From: Eggerthella lenta DSM 2243 | Lineage (GTDB): Bacteria > Actinomycetota > Coriobacteriia > Coriobacteriales > Eggerthellaceae | Direction: 5' to 3' | DNA: 64,000 nucleotides | NCBI RefSeq assembly: GCF_000024265.1 | Contig: NC_013204.1 | Coordinates: 248,001-312,000, forward strand | In this document: piece after piece, positions 8,208 to 17,900 of the stretch | Layout of the letters: the number at the start of each line of letters is the position of its first letter | Numbering within the stretch: the stretch's first letter is position 1 | Made by a program: the position numbers and the translations under genes | Notes under the pieces: generated by a model | The model's input: only the letters and a program-made list of their open reading frames with translations | What the model was told of the DNA's origin: nothing | Database searches by the model: none

Positions 8208-9731
8208 GTGAAGGCTACGTTCTCGTCGACGGATCGCGGGTTCACTTTGCGCTACGTCGGTCTGAGTTTCTACTACGCCTGGGTGTTCTTGTCGTTCAAT
8301 TCTCTTGATATCGTGGGAGGAGACGGACGGGCTATCTCGATGGTGCACATCGTGTCGTCGGCCACCGCCATGGTGATGTTTGCGGCGTGCGCGTTAAATT
8401 GGCGCTCGGTGATGGGGTGGGCGGCCGGGCGCGTTCGGTCTGTGCTGCTGGCGTGCGGCGTGACGGCGCTTGCCGGAACCTGCCTGTACGCGCTTCCCGC
8501 GTTTTCTGCTTTGCCTGCGGTCATGGGCGTGGGTGCGTTTGCCACGGGATTCGCCTGCACGCCCATCGTCTTGGCATGGGGCGTGATATACCGCGATCTC
8601 GATGCCCGGCGCGCTGTGCTGTTCACATCCATGACGTTTCTGGGTGCGGCCTTGCTGCACGGGGCGATCATGCTGCTTGGTCCGACGCTGGCACCGGTGG
8701 CGGTGTCGCTGTTGCCCTTGGCTGCGGCGGTTGCCGCAACGGCCAGCCTGCGTGATTGGAAGGCCGAGCGCGTGCCGGATGCCGAAACGCGCCGTCGCGC
8801 GCGGGGCGAGATACGCGATCTGGTTCGTACGGCGTTGTCGTGGCGCGTGCTGGCGGGGCTGATCGCGGCGTTGTTCGCGTATGGCGGGTTGCGGGTGTAT
8901 TTCGGCTCGGTTGCGCCGAGCGTGTTCTCGAATCCTGCGCTTATGGCGGGCACCATTGCGCTGGCAGCGTTCGTGTTCTTCGTATACGGCGCTTTGGTGT
9001 CGCGCACGAGCCTCAACCTCGGCGTGCTGTACCGTATTGCCATGTCGGTATGGGCGTTGGCGTTCGTGTTGATCGCGCTGGTGGGGCACGACAACATGAC
9101 GATGGTGTTCTTCATGGCATCGCTCAGCTCGGTGTTGTTCGAAGTGCTCACCTGGGCGCTGCTGGTCGAGATCGCGCGCACGACCCATTTTGCTGCGCTG
9201 CTGGTGTTCGCGGTGGGCCGTTTGGCCGTGCATGTGGGAATAGTAGTCGGCGAGGTGGCTGCGTTCGCGTTGATCGACGATATGCTGCTGTTTGCGGTCG
9301 TGGCCGTGTTCGTGCTGGTGGCTTCGACGGGCTTCGCGTTCGCCGACCGCGACACCACGTTCGCATTTGAGAGCCCGACGCCGGCCGAGTTGGAGCGACT
9401 TTCCGGTGGGGACGGGCGTTCGCATGCCGACGAGCCGGTTTCGTCTGGCTCGGGGGTTGCGGGCTCTGCGGTTGAGCCGGCGGATGCGAGCCTTGTTCCT
9501 GTCGCCGCGGACGTTGGGGCGCGCATCGAAGCGCTGGCGAAAGCGTATCAGCTATCGCCGCGCGAGAAGGAGGTGTTCGCTCTGTGGGTGACGGGACATG
9601 GCTCGAAGTACATCCAGGAGAAGTTCGTCATCTCGCCGGCAACGGTGAAAACCCACGTGCGCCATATTTACGAGAAGTGCGATGTCCACAACCGCGCCGA
9701 ACTTATGCGCAAGCTGGAAGAGGCCGGTTAA
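8208..9731 (+). CDS. Membrane-bound LuxR-family transcriptional regulator
   Basis: 507 residues: about 12 hydrophobic helices (residues ~15-390), an acidic Ser/Gly-rich linker, and one C-terminal LuxR HTH (residues ~445-507: LSPREKEVFALWVTGHGSKY ... SPATVKTHVRHIYEKCDVH). It probably senses a compound at the membrane and controls the divergent flavoprotein gene at 7966. I chose GTG at 8208, since GGAGGGAGGAGGG ends 5 bases upstream; starts at 8130, 8148 or 8163 would add a non-conserved, non-hydrophobic leader and lack ribosome sites. Confidence 0.88.
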   Translation: MKATFSSTDRGFTLRYVGLSFYYAWVFLSFNSLDIVGGDGRAISMVHIVSSATAMVMFAACALNWRSVMGWAAGRVRSVLLACGVTALAGTCLYALPAFSALPAVMGVGAFATGFACTPIVLAWGVIYRDLDARRAVLFTSMTFLGAALLHGAIMLLGPTLAPVAVSLLPLAAAVAATASLRDWKAERVPDAETRRRARGEIRDLVRTALSWRVLAGLIAALFAYGGLRVYFGSVAPSVFSNPALMAGTIALAAFVFFVYGALVSRTSLNLGVLYRIAMSVWALAFVLIALVGHDNMTMVFFMASLSSVLFEVLTWALLVEIARTTHFAALLVFAVGRLAVHVGIVVGEVAAFALIDDMLLFAVVAVFVLVASTGFAFADRDTTFAFESPTPAELERLSGGDGRSHADEPVSSGSGVAGSAVEPADASLVPVAADVGARIEALAKAYQLSPREKEVFALWVTGHGSKYIQEKFVISPATVKTHVRHIYEKCDVHNRAELMRKLEEAG

Positions 9732-9764
9732 AAGAGCGACGTGCGTTTAACCGAGGTTCATCAA

Positions 9765-10241
9765 CCATTTTCTCGCCGATCTTCTGTCCCGTTCTTGTTG
9801 CGGTTGCTTGCGGCGGTCTCGCCTGCCTTCGCAGCGCGCTCCTGAAATTCAATAAGCAAAACCATCATGGACAAAAAGTGCCTCCATTCAGTAGTTTTTG
9901 ACCCCAAATTCCGCAAGCCCGGAACGGCGTTTTTTATAATGCCAGGTGAGAGGCTTGCCCTTCGATCTATCCTCGGAAAAGATTACTGAATCGAGGCGGT
10001 TTTTGTCCATGATCCTATCGGTAATGGAAAACTGTTGCCAAGCGGGCGGAGAATGAGACAGGGGACGGGCGGTCGACGGCGACCCGTTGGAGCCAGGGGG
10101 TGGCCGGCGATCCGTCGGGTCTCGGCCGTACCGGATCAAAAGCCGGCTGGGCGTCCGATCCGGTGGAGCCGTCAAGCTCCGGCTGCGTTCGATTCGGGCC
10201 GGTTCCTCCCGTAATGAGCCGTCAGCCCCGTTCCCCCTGCC
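9765..10241 (+). repeat. Long non-coding repeat, copy B
   Basis: About 477 bases matching copy A (5481-6065) in the same orientation at a constant offset of 4280 over the first 270 bases. The divergent motif pair is at 9865-9900 and 9977-10012, and the TATAAT is conserved at 9935-9940. The G-rich part after 10040 is shorter than in copy A. It starts 33 bases after the LuxR stop and fills most of the gap to the DUF2871 gene. Confidence 0.85.
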
Positions 10242-10245
10242 TCAT

Positions 10246-10283
10246 CCAAAAACGACGAAGCCCTCCGGGTGTCGGAGGGCTTC
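10246..10283 (-). terminator. Rho-independent terminator of the DUF2871 gene
   Basis: On the - strand, GAAGCCCTCCG pairs with CGGAGGGCTTC around a 5-base loop and is followed by GTCGTTTTTGG. It lies 25 bases past the stop of the gene at 10308. Confidence 0.85.
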
Positions 10284-10307
10284 GCGGCGGTCGCAGGGGG
10301 CGTGCTT

Positions 10308-10736
10308 TTAGGCGCGGGCGGCCGCCTTGCGGTTCACCACGCGCTTGAACATCACGGTGAGCAACACGAGGCCCACGCCGATGAGGATGTGGCCGATGCC
10401 GGCGATGCCCGAGATGGCGGCGTCGGGCATCGCAAGCGGTGCGCCGGTGACCTCCACGACGCCGCGCACCAGCATCATGCACACGGTGACGACCAGGCCT
10501 ACGTTGTACACGATGTAGAACGGCTTGAACAGCTTGTCGCCGGTGAAGTCGTCCTGCAAAGCGAACAGCGTGGCGATCAGGAATACCGCGAACCCGAGCA
10601 CCAGCAGGTGCGGGTGCATAAGTCCCAGTGTGGTCTGCCCGGTGAACTGCGCGAAGTTCGTGAACTCGCGGAAGAATACGCCTGCCGCCGCCCCGGCGAT
10701 AAGGTATACGAGCGCGGTGTTGATCAGTTTCTTCAT
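10308..10736 (-). CDS. DUF2871 family membrane protein
   Basis: 142 residues with four predicted membrane helices. The sequence (TTLGLMHPHLLVLGFAVFLI ... LQDDFTGDKLFKPFYIVYN) matches my recollection of the DUF2871 family, whose function is unknown; the HPH pair in helix 2 and the conserved Arg/Gly in helix 3 (MMLVRGVVEV) are the family features I can see. Start ATG has GGGAGGATCC just upstream. It is transcribed away from the aminotransferase at 10937; a perfect ATGAAC-GTT-GTTCAT palindrome (10767-10781) lies in the shared upstream region. Confidence 0.8.
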   Translation of the reverse strand: MKKLINTALVYLIAGAAAGVFFREFTNFAQFTGQTTLGLMHPHLLVLGFAVFLIATLFALQDDFTGDKLFKPFYIVYNVGLVVTVCMMLVRGVVEVTGAPLAMPDAAISGIAGIGHILIGVGLVLLTVMFKRVVNRKAAARA

Positions 10737-10766
10737 AAGGATCCTCCCTGGTCCGTATGGTCAAAT

Positions 10767-10781
10767 ATGAACGTTGTTCAT
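10767..10781. promoter_or_regulatory. Palindromic operator candidate ATGAACGTTGTTCAT
   Basis: Perfect 6-base arms about GTT, 31 bases upstream of the DUF2871 start and within AT-rich DNA. It resembles TetR/MarR-type operators, but no such regulator is encoded nearby. Confidence 0.4.
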
Positions 10782-10936
10782 TATCCGAGGTTTCTTTTTC
10801 CGAAGGGGATATGTCACCAAATCGTCATCAATTGCCGTTTCCCTGCGGGCGATCCACGAGCGCGAGCGGTTGTGCTACTCTGTTCCTCATCGAAATCAAC
10901 GGCGGAGCCGGGCGACAAGACGAGGACGTGGTGCAT

Positions 10937-12118
10937 ATGGTGAACGAGAGAATGTACGGCTTGGGAGCCGAGCCGAGCGCGATTCGCGAGTTGTTCGCGT
11001 ACGGCATGGTGCGCAAGGCGGAAATCGGCGCCGAGAACGTGTTCGACTTCAGCATCGGCAACCCTAGCGTGCCGGCGCCCGATGCCGTGAAGCAGGCGGT
11101 GCTCGAGCTCATGGACGAGGAGCCTAGCGCCTTGCACGGCTACACGCCGGCAGCGGGCGATCCGCGCGTGCGCCAGGCCGTGGCCGACCATATTCGCCGT
11201 CGCTACGACGTGCCCGCCCAGCCCGAGCAGGTGTACCTCACGGCAGGTGCCGCCGCAGGCTTGGCCATCTCCATCTCGGCCGTCACCGAGCCTGGCGACG
11301 AGGTCATCATCATCGCCCCGTTCTTTCCCGAGTACAAGGTGTGGATCGGCACGGCGGGATGCACGTGCGTGGAGGTGCCGGCACATGTGCCCGACTTCCA
11401 GCTGGATATCGACGCGCTTGCGCAGGCTATCGGGCCGAAGACGGCCGCTATCATCCTCAACTCGCCGAACAACCCGGTGGGCGCCGTGTACTCGCGCGAG
11501 AACCTGGAGGCGTTCGCCGCGCTGCTTGCCCGCAAGGAAGAAGAGCTCGGCCGCAAGCTGTACGTTATCAGCGACGAGCCGTACCGCGAGATCACGTACG
11601 GCGCCGAGGTTCCCTACGTGCCGTGCGTGTGGCCGCGCACCATCGTGTGCTACTCGTACTCGAAGTCGCTGTCGCTGCCGGGCGAGCGCATCGGGTATCT
11701 GTACGTGTCCGACCTGATGGACGACGCGCGCGAAGTGTCCACGGCGGTGGCCGGCGCGGGCCGCGCGTTGGGCTTCATCTGCGCGCCAGTGCTGTTCCAG
11801 CGCGTTATCGCGCGCTGCATCGACGAGCCGTCCGACGTGGCGGCCTACGCGGCCAACCGCGAGCTGCTGACGACGGGCCTCGGCGAGTTGGGATACGAGT
11901 TCGTGGAACCGCAGGGCGCGTTCTACCTGTGGGTGCGCGCGCTCGAGGACGACGCGCAGGCGTTCAGCGATCGCGCGAAGGCTCATGAGCTGCTGCTGGT
12001 TCCATCTGACAGCTTCGGCGTCGGCGGCTGGGTGCGCGTGAGCTACTGCGTCTCGCGCGAGGTCATCGAGCGCAGCATGCCCGCGTTCAAGGCTCTCAAA
12101 GAATCGTACGAAGGCTAA
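10937..12118 (+). CDS. Pyridoxal-phosphate aminotransferase (class I/II, aspartate-aminotransferase-like)
   Basis: 393 residues. Class I/II fold: N-terminal FDFSIGNPSVPAP, the cofactor stack LTAGAAAGLAISISA, the NSPNNPVGAVY loop with the invariant Asn, SDEPYREI with the Asp that binds the pyridine nitrogen, the Schiff-base Lys in SYSKSLSLPGERIGY, and the Arg that binds the substrate carboxylate near WVRVSYC. It moves an amino group between an amino acid and a 2-oxo acid in the cytoplasm; the substrate is not evident. Start is uncertain among GTG 10928, GTG 10931 and ATG 10937; GAGGA lies at 10921-10925. A permease for amino acids follows after a terminator, which hints at amino-acid uptake and use. 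Confidence 0.9.
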   Translation: MVNERMYGLGAEPSAIRELFAYGMVRKAEIGAENVFDFSIGNPSVPAPDAVKQAVLELMDEEPSALHGYTPAAGDPRVRQAVADHIRRRYDVPAQPEQVYLTAGAAAGLAISISAVTEPGDEVIIIAPFFPEYKVWIGTAGCTCVEVPAHVPDFQLDIDALAQAIGPKTAAIILNSPNNPVGAVYSRENLEAFAALLARKEEELGRKLYVISDEPYREITYGAEVPYVPCVWPRTIVCYSYSKSLSLPGERIGYLYVSDLMDDAREVSTAVAGAGRALGFICAPVLFQRVIARCIDEPSDVAAYAANRELLTTGLGELGYEFVEPQGAFYLWVRALEDDAQAFSDRAKAHELLLVPSDSFGVGGWVRVSYCVSREVIERSMPAFKALKESYEG

Positions 12119-12134
12119 GGGCTTGCCGTGAAGG

Positions 12135-12172
12135 GCCGGCGACGCGGCTTCGGCCGTCGTTGCCGGTTTTTT
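12135..12172 (+). terminator. Rho-independent terminator after the aminotransferase gene
   Basis: GCCGGCGACG-CGGC-TTCG-GCCG-CGTTGCCGG-type stem with a TTCG tetraloop and one bulge, then a six-T run. Confidence 0.8.
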
Positions 12173-12330
12173 GTTTTGCCGAACCGGAAAGGTCGGGAAA
12201 AAAGTGTTGCCCTCCTCGAACTAATGATGGCGCTCTCGTCCTCGACGCGCGATAATATCGCTAGATCGCTTTGCTGCGATAAAGCAGCATAGCGGTGCAG
12301 ACGGTATAGGTTCGAACAAGGGGACACACG

Positions 12331-13731
12331 ATGGCTCAGCAAGACGGTTCTCCGGCGAAGGCGTCCGGAGAGAACATCGAGCAGTTCGGCTACAAGCAGG
12401 AACTGCGAAGAGGTATGGGACTATGGGACGTGGTATTGTACGGCGTCCTGTTCATGGTGATTATCGCGCCGCAGTCCATTTTCGGCACCATCCAGCAGAA
12501 CAGCCACGGCATGACGCCGCTGGTGTACATCATCGGCTTCGTGGCCATTCTGTTCACGGCTATGAGCTACATGCGCATGAGCAAGCGGTTCCCCATTGCG
12601 GGTTCGGTGTACTCCTACGTGCAGCGCGGCATCAACCCGCACGTGGGCTTCATGGCGGGCTGGCTGATCCTGCTCGACTACGTGCTAGTTCCCTCCTTGC
12701 TCATCGTCATGGTGATGAACTGGGGCGTGGCGCTGGTGCCGGGCAGCCCGGCCTGGCTGTGGGCTGTGGCGTTCATCGCGTTCAACACGTTCGTCAACAT
12801 TCGCGGCATTCAGATGAGCCGCGGCGTTGACTGGGTCATCTTCATCGTCGAGATTGTGGCCGTGGTCGCGTTCATCGCTCTTGGCACCAACTTCGTGTTG
12901 GGCGGCGGCGGCGCGGGCGGCTTCGTCCTCGACCCGATCTACCAGCCGGGTCAGGTGGACGCGCACTTCGTGGCGGCGGGCATCTCCATCGCGGCGCTTT
13001 CGTTCCTGGGCTTCGACGGCATGTCCACGCTGGCCGAGGAAACGCACGAGCCTGAGAAGAACATCGGCAAGGGCATCATCATCGCACTGTCCATCATCAT
13101 CGTCGTGTTCGTGGCGCAGACCTACATCGCCGCCATCGTGCAGCCCGATTGGGCGGCCACCGATCCCGACATGGGCTTCTTCGATTCCGTCTACCTAGTG
13201 GGCGGGCCGGTGTTCTACAAGATCATGTTGCTGGTCAACATCGTCGCGGTGGGCATCGCCAACATCATCAACGCGCAGATGGCATCCTCGCGCCTGCTGT
13301 ACAGCATGGGCCGCGACGGCGTGATCCCGCGCGTGTTCGGCAAGGTGCATCCGAAGTTCCAGACGCCGTGGTTCGCCTCCATCTTCTTGGGCGCGATCAC
13401 GCTGTGCCTGGCGCTTCCGCTGCAGGACTACATGGGTACGCTGGCGGGCTTCGTGAACTTCGGCGCCCTGTCGTCGTTCATCCTGCTGAACTTCGCCGTG
13501 TTCTGGTTCTTCTTCGTGAAGGAAAAGAAGCGCGCGTCGTTCAAGGACATCCTGATGTACCTCATCTGCCCGTTCATCGGCATAGCCATTTTGGGCTACG
13601 TGTTCACCGGCTTCGAGTGGGCCACGTATGCCGTGGGCGTCACCTGGCTGGTCATCGGCCTGATCATCGGCGCGGTGAAATCCAAGGGTTACAAGGAAGT
13701 GCCCGAGGCGTTCAAGAACCTGGAAGTGTAA
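12331..13731 (+). CDS. APC family amino-acid permease
   Basis: 466 residues with about 12 membrane helices. Helix 1 carries MGLWDVVLYGVLFMVIIAPQ in place of the usual GxG-type start, and helix 6 carries SIAALSFLGFDGMSTLAEET, the family's substrate-site segment (FxGFD and the E-E-T/x-P end). It imports an amino acid or amine by proton symport or exchange; the exact substrate cannot be told. ATG at 12331 follows AAGGGGACACACG. It has its own leader after the upstream terminator and a terminator of its own at 13755. The position behind an aminotransferase suggests linked amino-acid catabolism. Confidence 0.9.
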   Translation: MAQQDGSPAKASGENIEQFGYKQELRRGMGLWDVVLYGVLFMVIIAPQSIFGTIQQNSHGMTPLVYIIGFVAILFTAMSYMRMSKRFPIAGSVYSYVQRGINPHVGFMAGWLILLDYVLVPSLLIVMVMNWGVALVPGSPAWLWAVAFIAFNTFVNIRGIQMSRGVDWVIFIVEIVAVVAFIALGTNFVLGGGGAGGFVLDPIYQPGQVDAHFVAAGISIAALSFLGFDGMSTLAEETHEPEKNIGKGIIIALSIIIVVFVAQTYIAAIVQPDWAATDPDMGFFDSVYLVGGPVFYKIMLLVNIVAVGIANIINAQMASSRLLYSMGRDGVIPRVFGKVHPKFQTPWFASIFLGAITLCLALPLQDYMGTLAGFVNFGALSSFILLNFAVFWFFFVKEKKRASFKDILMYLICPFIGIAILGYVFTGFEWATYAVGVTWLVIGLIIGAVKSKGYKEVPEAFKNLEV

Positions 13732-13754
13732 GGACGCATTCGTTGATTGAAGGG

Positions 13755-13790
13755 ACGGCCGCGGCGTATTTGCCGCGGCCGTTCGCGTTT
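13755..13790 (+). terminator. Rho-independent terminator after the permease gene
   Basis: ACGGCCGCGGC and GCCGCGGCCGT arms around GTATTT, then TCGCGTTTTCG. Confidence 0.75.
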
Positions 13791-13805
13791 TCGTTCCCCG
13801 CAACG

Positions 13806-13863
13806 CATCATCGCCCGAAAAACACGCCTCAGCTTCGATTTCCGTGTTTTTCGGGCGATGATG
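13806..13863. repeat. 58-bp perfect palindrome upstream of the sugar-kinase gene
   Basis: Perfect 21-base arms (13806-13826 and 13843-13863) with core ATCGCCCGAAAAACACG, 16-base loop. It ends 30 bases before the start codon. The TCGCCCGAAA core also forms the palindrome at 1631-1692. It could be an operator, a transcript hairpin or a small dispersed repeat. Confidence 0.75.
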
Positions 13864-13893
13864 GTGCGCAAGCCGAATGAGAAGGAGATGACG

Positions 13894-14802
13894 ATGGGCG
13901 AAGGAAAGGCCGTGCTGGCCGTCGGAGCCATCATGGTGGACATGCTGTGCCAGGTTCCGCGCCTGCCCCGATCGGGCGAGGGGATCGTGGTGGAGGAGTC
14001 GCGCGCGGTCGTGGGCGGTTGCGCGTTCAACGCGGCGAACGTGCTGCGGCAGCTGGGTGCTCCGTACGAGCTGTTCGCGCCGGTGGGGTGCGGCATCTTC
14101 GCCGGGTTCGTGGAACGCGAGCTGCGCGAGCGCGGGCTCGAGGCGCCGCGGTTCGATGATCGCGACAGCGGCGGCTGCATGTGCTTCGTGGAGCCGGGCG
14201 GCGAGCGCACGATGGTCACGCTGCCGGGCATCGAGCGCCATTTCGTGCGCGCATGGTTCGACCGTGTCGAGGCCGCGCGCTTCGGTTGCGGGTTCGCGAG
14301 CGGCTACGAGGTGGAAGGGCCGGGCGGCGACGCCATCATCTCGTTCTTCGAGGATCATCCCTCTATAGAGCTGTATTATGCGCCCGGTCCGCGCGTCTGC
14401 GGCGTAGGCGCGCAGAAGACGGCGCGCATCAACGCGTTGCATCCGGTATGGCACCTGAACGACCAAGAGGCGCTTGCGTATACCGGGAGCGCCACGCTTG
14501 AAGAGGCGGGCGCCGCCATCGTCGAGGAGTGCGGCAACGCAGTGGTGATCACGGCGGGCAAGGACGGCGCGCATCTGTTCGTCGATGGGCGGCATGCGGT
14601 GATTTCTGCCGGGCTTGTGGATGTGGTGGACACCGTCGGCGCGGGCGATGCGCATCTGGGCGCGCTGACCGCGGCGCGCGCGGCTGGACGCTCATGGGAA
14701 GACGCGCTGGCGTTGGCGAACCGCGTGGCCGGAGCGGTGTGCGGCGTGGAAGGGTCGACGCTGGCCGACGAGGCGTTCGCGAGGACGGGTGCGCGGCTGT
14801 AG
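13894..14802 (+). CDS. PfkB family sugar kinase (ribokinase-like)
   Basis: 302 residues. The ribokinase fold is shown by the N-terminal GGCAFNAANVLRQLG (family signature 1, sugar-binding GG) and C-terminal VVDTVGAGDAHLGALTAARA (signature 2, with the GAGD anion hole and catalytic Asp). It phosphorylates a sugar or nucleoside with ATP in the cytoplasm; the substrate is unknown. ATG at 13894 has GAAGGAG six bases upstream; the ATG at 13888 is too close to that site. A perfect palindrome precedes the gene. It is unusual in having GDA-H rather than GDAF after the catalytic loop, but the catalytic Asp remains. Confidence 0.88.
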   Translation: MGEGKAVLAVGAIMVDMLCQVPRLPRSGEGIVVEESRAVVGGCAFNAANVLRQLGAPYELFAPVGCGIFAGFVERELRERGLEAPRFDDRDSGGCMCFVEPGGERTMVTLPGIERHFVRAWFDRVEAARFGCGFASGYEVEGPGGDAIISFFEDHPSIELYYAPGPRVCGVGAQKTARINALHPVWHLNDQEALAYTGSATLEEAGAAIVEECGNAVVITAGKDGAHLFVDGRHAVISAGLVDVVDTVGAGDAHLGALTAARAAGRSWEDALALANRVAGAVCGVEGSTLADEAFARTGARL

Positions 14803-14885
14803 GGCGCGTTGTCTGATGGCGTAGTCGTTCGTTGAGATATTCTCGGACGAAACTGTTATCTATACGTAAACTTGTCGTACAATTG

Positions 14886-14909
14886 AAGTTACTTTTGAAG
14901 TTACTTTTC
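14886..14909 (+). repeat. Tandem GAAGTTACTTTT x2 in the leader of the GGDEF/EAL gene
   Basis: The 12-base unit is repeated perfectly in tandem just before the coding start at 14925 and just after a TACAAT -10-like hexamer (14878-14883). It lies in the 5' leader or promoter spacer. Confidence 0.6.
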
Positions 14910-14924
14910 CCTAACGGCTAGGAA

Positions 14925-17900
14925 TTGTCGTCGGTGCTTGCCCGTGCGATCTTCCCGGATGAAAGTGGTATGCTCATGGAGGCGATGTTCGGTGAAGTCG
15001 AAACTCTTGCCTACGTGATAGACAGTGAATGCCGCGTCGTCTACTTCAACAAGAAGATGGAGGTTGCGTTTCCTCATCTTGAAACGGGCATGCTTTGCTA
15101 TCAGGTCTTGCGCGGCGAGCCCGCCTCTTGTCCGGATTGCCCGCTGATTCTTGACCACGCCAGCAAGAGCCGGGTCTACAACCAGCGCATCCGGAGTTGG
15201 ATAGAGACAGAGGTGAGCGACATAGACTGGCCTGGCTCGGGCGCGTGCCACATTTTCCTGAGCCGTGTCATCGATCGGCCTGATTTGGGCGCGGCCGATC
15301 CGAAGCCTTTCGATGCCCTGACGGGCCTGTATACGCGCGAAGCGTTTTTCTCGGCGGTCTCCACTGCGATCCAAGCATATCCGGAGCGCTCGTATTGCCT
15401 GATGGCCGTTGACATCGAACATTTCAAGCTGTTCAACGAATGGTACGGCGAAGAGGCCGGAGATTTGTTTCTGGAAGAGGTGGGGAGGCTGCTCGGCGAG
15501 GCTGCAGCCGAGAGCGGCGGCGTTTCAGGCTATCTGAGCGGTGACGACTTCTGCATGCTGCTACCTTGCGACGAGGGCATGATCGAGACTCTGCGAGCCC
15601 GCATTACTCAAAGCGCGCTTCATCACGGCAAAGGCATGGGCTTTCTTCCCGCGTTCGGGCTGTTCCGCATTGACGATCGGTCCCTGCCCGTCGGCATCAT
15701 GTACGATCGCGCGTTGCTGGCTTTGGCCTCGGTCAAGGGGAATTACGCTCAGCGTTTCCGATGGTACGACGATGGTATGCTCAGAGAGATCAAGGACGAC
15801 CATTCGCTTTTGCTCGAAGTGCAGCAGGCTTTGGAGAAGGGCGAGATCACGTTCTACGCTCAGCCGAAATGCAACCTCGACACGGGCAAGATCGTGGGCC
15901 TCGAGGCTCTGGTTCGCTGGATGCACCCTGAGCGCGGGCTCATCCCGCCGATCCAGTTTATCCCCATGCTGGAGCGAAATGGGCTGATAACCGCGCTCGA
16001 TCTGCATATTTGGGAGGAAGTGTTCCGCGCTCTGCGCGCGTGGGTGGACGCCGGCCAGGCGCCCGTGCCCATTTCCGTGAACGTGTCGCGCCGCGACCTG
16101 TATGCGCTCGATGTTTTGGGCACGTTCGAGGGATTGATCGAAAAGTATGATATTCCCCCTCGTCTGCTCGCCGTCGAAATCACCGAAAGCGCGTACGTCG
16201 AGGATTGCGAGCTGATCGTGGACATCGTCGAGGGTTTCCATGACCTGGGCATCTCCGTTCATATGGACGATTTTGGCAGCGGGTATTCGTCGCTTGGCAT
16301 GCTGAAGGACGTGAACGTCGACGTCTTGAAACTGGACATGAAGCTGCTGGACGCGATAGACGCGCAAAGCCGCAAAGCCCGTAGCATTCTGGAAGCCATC
16401 ATCGGTATGGCGAACTTGCTGGACATCCGCGTGATCGCGGAGGGGGTGGAAACCGAATCCCAACGGCAATTGCTGGTGAAGATGGGGTGCCTGTACGGGC
16501 AAGGGTACTTCTTCTACAAGCCCATGCCGAAGGCGGAGTTCGAGCCTTTGATTGCGAATCGGACGAAGGTTGATTTCCGCGGCATCCATGCGGACTCCAT
16601 CGAGAGGTTCCGTATTCGCGACCTGATAGAGAGCAGGGTGCTCAGCGATGCCATGCTCGACGATATCCTGGGTCCCTTGGTGCTGTACGATCTGTACGAT
16701 GGCGAAGTGGAGCTTCTGAGCGCCAACGAGCATTACTGTCAGCTGAACGGGGTTAACGCCGTTGACCTGCACGAGCTGCGTTCCACGTTCGCGCGTCGAG
16801 CGTTCGAGTCGGATTGGGACGAGGTCATGGAAGCGTTCGAGCAAGCTCGCGAGAACGTCCCGAATGGCGCGGTCGTCGTAGTGCGTCGTATGCGCCCGGA
16901 CGGGTCGACCGCTCACCTGCTCGTCCATCTGCTGTTCCTGCGCGAGCACGAAGGCCACTACCTGTATCTGGGTTCGCTGAGGGATGTGACTCGCGAGCGG
17001 CAGCAGGCGCGTCAGCTGGAGTCCTCTCGTCGAGCGTTATCGGCTGCCACGGATGCTTCCCCGCGCGATCCGCTGCTCGTAGCGTTGGGGGAAGAGAACC
17101 GGCGAACCGCCCTGGCGCTTTCCGCCGAGCTTTCGCCCGGAGGCATGATCGGAGGATACTGCGAGCCAGAGTTCCCGCTGTACTTCGCCAACGCTGCTAT
17201 GGTGGAGCTTCTGGGTTACGACACGTACGAGGAACTGGCTGCGGGCATCGATTGGCGCGTGGGAAACACCATACATCCGGACGATCTGGCCTCGGTTGCG
17301 CTCGACATCGGGCCCGAGTATTACGTGGGGCTCGAGTACACTACCACGTACCGCATGGCTCGCAAGGACGGGACGTGGTTCTGGACGCTCGACAAAGGCC
17401 GGGTGGTCGAAGCGGAAGACGGCAGGCTTGCCATCGTGAGCGCTTGCACCGACATCACCGAAGTCATGGCAGTGCAACAGCAGCTTGCCGAGCGAAACAA
17501 ATTGTTGATCAGTCAAAACGAAGAGCTTGCATTCCTGAATGAAGATATGCCCGGTGGCTATCATCGCTGCCTCGACGCTCCCGGGTGCGATTTCCTGTAC
17601 ATGAGCGACCGCTTTCTGGACATGTTCGGCTACACGCGCGAAGAGATAAAGGAGCTGTTCGACGACAAGTACATGCTCATGGTGCACCCGGACGACCGCG
17701 ACAGCGTGGCCAAAGGCGTGACCGCGCTCAGGGAGGGCACTGCGGGGTCGGATCCGTTGGAGTACCGCATGAGAGCCAAGGACGGCTGGCGCTGGGTGAT
17801 CGACCAGAGCCGTTTCTTGGAATACGATGACACCTCGTTCCTGCAGGGCGTCGTAGTGGACGTGACGGAAACCGTGGAGCTGCGCGACATGATGAGCATG

